Of a stretch of DNA of 11,108 bases, positions 6,094 to 11,108 are shown one piece after another. The stretch covers positions 1 to 11,108 of the forward strand of contig CAIOCC010000123.1 of the NCBI GenBank assembly GCA_903856555.1, given 5' to 3'. This stretch comes from an uncultured Bacteroidota bacterium (GTDB lineage: Bacteria; Bacteroidota; Bacteroidia; UBA7662). How positions within the stretch are numbered: the stretch's first letter is position 1; each line of letters starts with the position of its first letter. The translations under genes were made by a program, and so were the position numbers. Under the pieces are notes generated by a model. That model was given only the letters and a program-made list of their open reading frames with translations, was not told the origin of the DNA and ran no database searches.

Positions 6094-7113
6094 TTAAATG
6101 GCCAAGATTTTGGAAATCCTGTAGAGATCCAAATCCAGTTGGGTTGGATTCTTGACGGCTTCGTGAATGGGGGTGTAGACGACCTTGTTATTGATGATGC
6201 CGGCCATGACACGGCTTTGGCCTTGGCGCAGACCTTCGATAGCTGCGACGCCCAAACGGCTGGCCAGAACCCGATCAAAATACGAGGGACTGCCACCTCG
6301 CTGGATATGGCCCAAGATGGTCACCTTCATTTCGTACCCATCAAATTGTTCGGCGACTTTGCGGGCAATCTCGTAGGCTCCGCCCTCTTCCTCGCCCTCG
6401 GCCACAATAATGAGTCCCGAGCTTTTGTGGTTGGCTCGGCCTTTTTTGAGGACTTCGACCAATTCGCTGAGGTCGGTTTTGGTTTCGGGGATCAGGATAT
6501 CTTCGCAACCAGCCGCAATGCCTCCGTTGAGGGCAATGTAACCGGCATCCCGGCCCATGACTTCGATGAAGAACAATCGATTGTGGGCGTCGGCGGTGTC
6601 CCTGATTTTGTCAATGCATTCCACCACGGTATTGGTGGCGGTATCAAAACCGATGGTATAATCGGTACCGTACAGGTCGTTATCGATGGTCCCTGGGAGG
6701 CCCATCACGGCAATGGGGTACTCCTCCGAAAAGACATTGGCGCCTCGGAAGCTTCCATCTCCGCCTACAACCACCAATGAATTGATATTGCGTTTGGCGA
6801 GGTTCTCGTAGGCTTTGCGACGGCCTTCTGCGGTGCGGAATTCTTCGGAACGGGCTGATTTGAGGATGGTGCCGCCTCGGTGGATGATATTTCCAACGGA
6901 ACGGAGGTCCATAGGCCTGAAATCGTCTTGAATCAGGCCATCGTAACCCCGGACCACGCCCCAAACCCGGTGGCCGTAATAGATACCGCTGCGGACCAGG
7001 GCCCGGATGCAGGCATTCATCCCCGGGGAATCGCCTCCGCTGGTAAGAATGGCCAGGTCGCCGATGGCGAGGGACGGATTTTGCAGGGGGGAATCGGGGC
7101 TAGCGGATGGCAT
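6094..7113 (-). CDS. pfkA: ATP-dependent 6-phosphofructokinase
   Basis: This glycolytic enzyme phosphorylates fructose 6-phosphate to fructose 1,6-bisphosphate in the cytoplasm. The product is 339 residues from the ATG at 7113; a TTG 48 bases further up would add a poorly conserved leader. Visible motifs in order are LTSGGDSPGMNACIR (23-37), RGYDGL (55-60), GGDGS (117-121), PGTIDND (140-146, with the catalytic base Asp144), MGRDAGYIAL (186-195) and GHIQRGGSPS (268-277). Gly120 and Gly141 are at the two positions that separate ATP-using enzymes from PPi-using ones, which carry Asp and Lys there, so ATP is the donor. The arginines of GMNACIRALVR match those of the bacterial allosteric effector site. 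Compared with the E. coli enzyme there are about 16 extra N-terminal residues rich in Ser and Pro. It is divergent from the secreted starch-binding-like gene and upstream of the sugar kinase. Confidence 0.97.
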   Translation of the reverse strand: MPSASPDSPLQNPSLAIGDLAILTSGGDSPGMNACIRALVRSGIYYGHRVWGVVRGYDGLIQDDFRPMDLRSVGNIIHRGGTILKSARSEEFRTAEGRRKAYENLAKRNINSLVVVGGDGSFRGANVFSEEYPIAVMGLPGTIDNDLYGTDYTIGFDTATNTVVECIDKIRDTADAHNRLFFIEVMGRDAGYIALNGGIAAGCEDILIPETKTDLSELVEVLKKGRANHKSSGLIIVAEGEEEGGAYEIARKVAEQFDGYEMKVTILGHIQRGGSPSYFDRVLASRLGVAAIEGLRQGQSRVMAGIINNKVVYTPIHEAVKNPTQLDLDLYRISKILAI

Positions 7114-7198
7114 AGGGGGTGTAATCGGGAAAACGGGGTCTGAGCGTAAAATTCCCGCCAATTTAGCGATTTTTTATCCACAAAATCCCCTTCAATTA

Positions 7199-7231
7199 TT
7201 TGGTAATTTGGGGGTGAAATCTTTATTTTTG
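7199..7231 (+). promoter_or_regulatory. Bacteroidota-type sigma-A promoter (TTTG-N21-TATTTTTG)
   Basis: TTTG at 7199-7202 is followed after 21 bases by TATTTTTG at 7224-7231, a perfect match to the Bacteroidota -7 consensus TAnnTTTG. Transcription would begin a few bases after 7231 and leave a 5' leader of about 105-110 bases before the ATG at 7346. The leader is AT-rich at first and then C-rich just before the start, without a Shine-Dalgarno sequence. It contains the perfect 10-bp palindrome TTGTTAACAA at 7312-7321. The rest of the 232-base intergenic region (7114-7345) shows no further gene. Confidence 0.6.
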
Positions 7232-7345
7232 CTTCATAGTGATAAATAATGCCTTGTTTTAGAGGCGTTGTTCAATTGCTAAATCCATATTTTTAAAGAG
7301 CTTATCAATTTTTGTTAACAACCAATCAATCCCCAAACCCTCCCC

Positions 7346-8137
7346 ATGAAAAAATTACTTACCCTTTTGTTTGCTACCGCCCTTAGCACCGTGGCGATGG
7401 CCCAAACAACCGTCACCTTCACCGTCATGGTGGATGTGACCGATTACGTTGCAGGTGGTGCCACCATCGCTGCCAACGGTCTCCGCGTTGGTGGTACGTT
7501 CGCTGATTTGGGTGCAACTTCCAACGGTTTGACCATGGTCAATTGGAGCCCTGGCGATACCGGTTCGGCCATGACCAATATGGGCAACAATGTGTGGAGC
7601 AAATCCATCACATTCCCAGCCACGGCCGTTGGTCAACCCCTCCTTTTCAAGTTTGTGAACGGTGGCTGGGGTAGCAATGAAGGCACCGCTGACACCGCAA
7701 TTGCCGCAGATGGTTGTGGTGTGAACGACGGCTCAGGCAATATCAATCGTCGCGTTACGATTGTTCCTGTGCCTTTGACGGTTAAGTATTGCTGGGATAA
7801 GTGCTTCCAATGCGATGGCAGCAGCCCCATTATCACGTCCTCCATTCGTAGCCTGACCCAGAGCATCAAGCCTTTGTCGGTTTATCCCAACCCTTTCAAC
7901 GGCGAGATGAACATCAGCTACGAGAACACTCGCTCTTCCAAGGTTTCGGTTGAAATCGTTAACCTCTTGGGTCAGTCGATTAAGTCTCTTTGCAACGGTC
8001 AGCAAACCGCTGGTCAGCACGAATTGGTATGGGATGCGACTTCGACATCCGGCGCCAAGGTTCCATTCGGTACCTACTTCGTACGTCAGGTTGTTGATGG
8101 CAAGACCTCCGTTAAGAAGGTTATCTACAACCGTTAA
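7346..8137 (+). CDS. Secreted starch-binding-like protein with T9SS type A sorting domain
   Basis: The product is 263 residues. The signal peptide ends around TVAMAQ (residue 20). Residues 21 to about 145 form a beta-sandwich (VTFTVMVDVTDY, then GLRVGGTFADLG, NWSPGDTG, NNVWSKSITFPA, LLFKFVNGGWGSNEG). This resembles the CBM20/CBM48-like starch-binding modules seen in secreted Bacteroidota proteins. It closes with a Cys cluster, CWDKCFQC (Cys149, Cys153, Cys156), a pattern I remember at the end of such modules. Residues from about 177 are a T9SS type A C-terminal domain: LSVYPNPFNG, NLLGQ, PFGTYFVRQ, KKVIYNR. It should cross the outer membrane through T9SS and be anchored or released outside. 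No catalytic residues are recognisable. It lies just upstream of the GH13 amylase on the same strand but is separated from it by a terminator. A purely structural surface protein is the alternative. Confidence 0.88.
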   Translation: MKKLLTLLFATALSTVAMAQTTVTFTVMVDVTDYVAGGATIAANGLRVGGTFADLGATSNGLTMVNWSPGDTGSAMTNMGNNVWSKSITFPATAVGQPLLFKFVNGGWGSNEGTADTAIAADGCGVNDGSGNINRRVTIVPVPLTVKYCWDKCFQCDGSSPIITSSIRSLTQSIKPLSVYPNPFNGEMNISYENTRSSKVSVEIVNLLGQSIKSLCNGQQTAGQHELVWDATSTSGAKVPFGTYFVRQVVDGKTSVKKVIYNR

Positions 8138-8155
8138 TCCTAAATTTTCATTTTG

Positions 8156-8186
8156 AAAGAAGCCGCGGAAACGCGGCTTTTTTTTT
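8156..8186 (+). terminator. Strong intrinsic terminator after the starch-binding-like gene
   Basis: A perfect 7-bp GC-rich stem AGCCGCG / CGCGGCT (8161-8167 with 8172-8178) closes a GAAA tetraloop and runs into nine T residues (8178-8186). The A-rich bases before the stem can extend it by pairing with the T tract. It begins 18 bases after the stop codon at 8137. It should end most transcripts of the upstream gene before the amylase gene, which starts 36 bases further on. Confidence 0.92.
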
Positions 8187-8222
8187 GTTAAATTCGTCGC
8201 GTCTAAATTTTAATTTTTCGGT

Positions 8223-11093
8223 ATGAAAGCAGGTTTTTTCAATTCGTTTCTTTTCCTGAGCCTTCTTGGATGGTTTGGCTGCGCCTTGAATTCAACGGTT
8301 TCGGCCCAGGTTTTGCGGTCCATTCCACGCTTTCCTACCGATACGTCCACGGTGACCATTATCTACGATGCATCGCAGGGGAATGGAGCCTTGGCGGGGG
8401 TTGCGCCGCCCATCTACGCTCATACCGGGGTCATCACCAACCTCAGTACCTCCCCCACCGATTGGAAATACGTCCGCGGTAGCTGGGGGACTAGCAACGC
8501 ACCGCTGATGTCGCCGTTAGGGAACAACGTATACAGCATCTCGTATGTGCCCAGAACCTACTACAACGCAACGGCCAACCCTCCGGGCGTGCCTGCCATG
8601 GAGTCGATTCGATCGTTGGCTTTTGTTTTTCGTAACACCGCAGGAACCATCGTTGGACGCGCAGCGGATGGTTCCGATTTGTATTTGCCGCTTTACGCTG
8701 CGGGCCAATTGCATGCGGCTCTGTTTAATCCATCGGGTAACAATAGCATTGTTCAGCCGGGGAGCAGTTTGACGGTGATGGGGGCTTCATCGCAGGTTTG
8801 TAGTTTGTCATTGCGGGTGAACGGCGCCGTTGTTGCGACAACGGTGGGGGATAGCCTGGGCTATGTGCTGTCATTTCCCCAGCCTGGAAACTACGATTTG
8901 ATTTTGGAGGCCAATTCAGGAGGCGCTGCTGGGGTCGTGGTGCGGGACACCACTCGTTTGGTGGCTTTGGGCAACCAAGTCGCCCAGCCCTTACCACCCG
9001 GAACGGTGGAAGGGGTGAATTATATCAACGACAGCACCGTGGTTTTGGCTTTGTATGCGCCGTTCAAGCAACACGCCTTTGTATTGGCCCCCTTCAACGA
9101 TTGGTCGCCCGATGGCAATTATCGGATGAATCGCACCGCCGATTCGTCTTGGTATTGGTTGCGCTTGGAGGGCTTGACTCCTGGTCAAGAGGTTCCCTAT
9201 CAATACTTGGTGAACGGGAACCAGCGTGTTGCGGATCCCTTTGCTCTCAAAGTTTTGGATCCGGCCAACGATCGTTTTATTCCTGCGACGACGTATCCCA
9301 ATTTGTTGCCCTATCCATCGGGGACATCGGGCATCGTCTCTGTTATGCAACCCGGTGCTCCGGCCTACGCTTGGCAAAACACCGGATTTCAGCGCCCGGA
9401 CCCCCGCAAATTGGTGACCTACGAATTGCATGTTCGGGATTTTGTAGGCTCGCGTCGCTACAAGCATGTGATGGATTCGTTGGGTTACTTGCAGGCTTTA
9501 GGGGTGAATTGCCTGAGCTTGATGCCGGTGAACGAATTTGAGGGCAACGATTCATGGGGATACAACCCCAGCTTTCATTTGGCGGCTGACAAGGCCTATG
9601 GCACCGAAAACGATCTCAAGGCCCTCATCGATTCCTGCCATGGACGGGGTATTGCGGTGGTGGTGGATGTTGTTATGAACCATGCTTTTGGCCAAAGTCC
9701 GCTGGCCCAGTTGTGGTGGGATGCCGCTAACAATCGTCCGGCGGCCAACAGCCCTTATTTCAATACCGTGCCCAAGCACGATTTCAATGTGGGCAATGAT
9801 TTCAATCACGAGAGTCCGGCAACGCGCCGTTTGCTGAACCGGGTGGTACGGCATTGGCTGACCGAATACCGGGTGGATGGTTACCGCTTTGATTTGTCCA
9901 AAGGCTTTACCCAAACCAATACCCTGGGCAATACCGGGGCCTGGGGGAATTACGATGCGGCCCGTGTGGCGTTGTGGCGGAGGGTGGCGGATTCCATGTG
10001 GACTTTGGCGCCGAACTCCTATGTTATCCTGGAGCACTTGGCCAACAACGACGAAGAAAAAGTTTTGGGGGATTATGGAATGTTGTTGTGGGGGAATCTG
10101 AATTACGCATTCAACGAAGGAACCATGGGCTTTACAACGAATTCGTCCTTTAGCTGGGCTAGTCACAAAGCCAGGGGATGGAACAAGCCGGGGGTGATGG
10201 CTTATGCCGAAAGTCACGACGAAGAGCGCCTGATGTACAAGAACTTGCTGTTCGGTGCCCAGAATTCCTTGGTCAATGTTCGCAATCTGAACACCGCTCT
10301 CAAAAGGCAGGAATTGGTCCCTGTTTTCTTGATGAGCATCCCCGGTCCCAAAATGTTATGGCAGTTTGGGGAAGTGGGTTATGATTTTTCGATCAATCGT
10401 TGCCCCAACGGAACGGTCAATGCCAATTGCCGAACCGATGCCAAGCCGGTGCGTTGGGATTATTTCACCACCCCGGAGCGCAAATACCTGTATCGAATCT
10501 GGTCGGCCATGAATCAGTTGCACAAGAACGAGCCGGCTTTTGCGACGGATAGTTTCTTTTTGGCGGTGGCTGGCGGTATCAAGCAAATTCGTTTGGTGCA
10601 CCCGGATATGCATGTTGTGGCTGCCGGCAATTGGGATGTAGCCTTTCGCCCGGGAATTTTGCTATTCCCGGACAACGGCTGGTATTACGACTACTTTACA
10701 GGAGATAGTGTTTTGGTGACCAACTTCACCATCTCGGTGAATTGGGACCCGGGTGTTTACAAGCTCTACACATCGCGCCGGTTGAGTCCGCCCAACCTGG
10801 CCTTGGGTCATAACGAGGCCGGTGATTGGTGGGAAACGCCTCGTTACGGTGACTTGGAGGTGTACCCCAACCCGGCTGCTGAGGGCTTTACGGTCCGCTG
10901 GCCGTCCACCAACCAGGAACCGCAAAGCCTGCAATTAACGGACGTGCAAGGCCGGGTATTGAATCGCATGCAGACCCAACACGACGGACAGTACCAGTGG
11001 GTGCATTGCCCCTCTTGGCCCGCCGGGGTTTCACCCGGGGTTTATATCATCCGCGGGCCGCAAGGCCGCAGTGCTCGCCTGATCCGACCTTGA
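8223..11093 (+). CDS. Secreted multidomain GH13 alpha-amylase with T9SS sorting domain
   Basis: The product is 956 residues that should hydrolyse alpha-1,4-glucans (starch or glycogen) outside the cell. The signal peptide ends near STVSAQ (29). Residues 31 to about 158 form a beta module (TVTIIYDASQGNG, YAHTGVIT, SLAFVFRN) typical of Bacteroidota amylases. A second Ig-like part covers about 160-250, and a CBM48/E-set-like part about 258-355. The GH13 barrel starts at YELHVRDF (400-407) and shows VDVVMNH (481-487), HDFN (519-522), GYRFDLSK with nucleophile Asp557, ILEH with acid/base Glu604, and AESHDEE with Asp666; all three catalytic residues are present. Beta domain C follows (about 780-850), then the T9SS sorting domain from LEVYPNP (878-884) to the C-terminal RLIRP. 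Transcription probably starts between the terminator and 8223, where only imperfect -7 boxes such as TAAATTTT are seen. Exact substrate and product (amylase, neopullulanase-like or branching) are not determinable here. Confidence 0.95.
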   Translation: MKAGFFNSFLFLSLLGWFGCALNSTVSAQVLRSIPRFPTDTSTVTIIYDASQGNGALAGVAPPIYAHTGVITNLSTSPTDWKYVRGSWGTSNAPLMSPLGNNVYSISYVPRTYYNATANPPGVPAMESIRSLAFVFRNTAGTIVGRAADGSDLYLPLYAAGQLHAALFNPSGNNSIVQPGSSLTVMGASSQVCSLSLRVNGAVVATTVGDSLGYVLSFPQPGNYDLILEANSGGAAGVVVRDTTRLVALGNQVAQPLPPGTVEGVNYINDSTVVLALYAPFKQHAFVLAPFNDWSPDGNYRMNRTADSSWYWLRLEGLTPGQEVPYQYLVNGNQRVADPFALKVLDPANDRFIPATTYPNLLPYPSGTSGIVSVMQPGAPAYAWQNTGFQRPDPRKLVTYELHVRDFVGSRRYKHVMDSLGYLQALGVNCLSLMPVNEFEGNDSWGYNPSFHLAADKAYGTENDLKALIDSCHGRGIAVVVDVVMNHAFGQSPLAQLWWDAANNRPAANSPYFNTVPKHDFNVGNDFNHESPATRRLLNRVVRHWLTEYRVDGYRFDLSKGFTQTNTLGNTGAWGNYDAARVALWRRVADSMWTLAPNSYVILEHLANNDEEKVLGDYGMLLWGNLNYAFNEGTMGFTTNSSFSWASHKARGWNKPGVMAYAESHDEERLMYKNLLFGAQNSLVNVRNLNTALKRQELVPVFLMSIPGPKMLWQFGEVGYDFSINRCPNGTVNANCRTDAKPVRWDYFTTPERKYLYRIWSAMNQLHKNEPAFATDSFFLAVAGGIKQIRLVHPDMHVVAAGNWDVAFRPGILLFPDNGWYYDYFTGDSVLVTNFTISVNWDPGVYKLYTSRRLSPPNLALGHNEAGDWWETPRYGDLEVYPNPAAEGFTVRWPSTNQEPQSLQLTDVQGRVLNRMQTQHDGQYQWVHCPSWPAGVSPGVYIIRGPQGRSARLIRP

Positions 11094-11108
11094 TCGGGTC
11101 TAGTACCC

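Noticed and set aside
8204..8218. TAAATTTT and TAATTTTT as -7 boxes for the amylase gene, with TTTG at 8184-8187
   Set aside because: Spacings of 16 and 23 bases are off and the final G is missing; the TTTG also belongs to the terminator T tract. A promoter is probably here but I cannot place it.
11081..11100. Hairpin GATCCGA / TCGGGTC around the amylase stop codon as a terminator
   Set aside because: The 7-bp stem includes a G-U pair, overlaps the stop codon and no T tract is visible before the window ends.

Overview
The window comes from a member of the Bacteroidota with a base composition near 50% GC. Three things point there. Two secreted proteins end in type IX secretion (T9SS) type A sorting domains with the 'VYPNP' signature. 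Two Omp28-type lipoproteins flank a set containing a DUF6029-type outer-membrane barrel. At least one promoter fits the Bacteroidota TTTG / TAnnTTTG pattern, and genes start without clear Shine-Dalgarno sequences. I cannot name a genus. I see no tRNA, rRNA, CRISPR array, insertion sequence or phage gene, and no gap between genes longer than about 235 bases.

Left part (1-5193): an envelope redox-like cluster. Four genes run leftward: a DUF6029-like outer-membrane beta-barrel, an Omp28-related lipoprotein with a CVNC motif, a FAD-dependent oxidoreductase of the geranylgeranyl reductase/FixC type, and a second Omp28/thioredoxin-like lipoprotein with a CGPC motif that is cut by the window edge. 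The first three are separated by only 10 and 20 bases and look like one operon. A TlpA-type thiol-disulfide protein (CTPC) is read divergently from a shared 54-base intergenic region. The locus therefore holds three exported CxxC thioredoxin-fold proteins and a barrel that itself has a C-x4-C pair near its C-terminus. This is the best candidate in the window for an undescribed system.

Middle part (5190-7113): central sugar metabolism. An ATP-type 6-phosphofructokinase (pfkA) is followed on the same strand by a BadF/BadG/NagK-type sugar kinase. The kinase and tlpA converge and their stop codons overlap within the four bases TTAG.

Right part (7114-11108): secreted starch use. A divergent promoter region leads rightward to a small T9SS-exported protein with a starch-binding-like beta-sandwich, then a strong intrinsic terminator, then a 956-residue T9SS-exported GH13 alpha-amylase with N-terminal accessory beta domains and an intact catalytic triad. 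A plausible reading is extracellular starch or glycogen breakdown at the right feeding sugar phosphorylation and glycolysis in the middle. No transporter or SusC/SusD pair is visible to complete that path.
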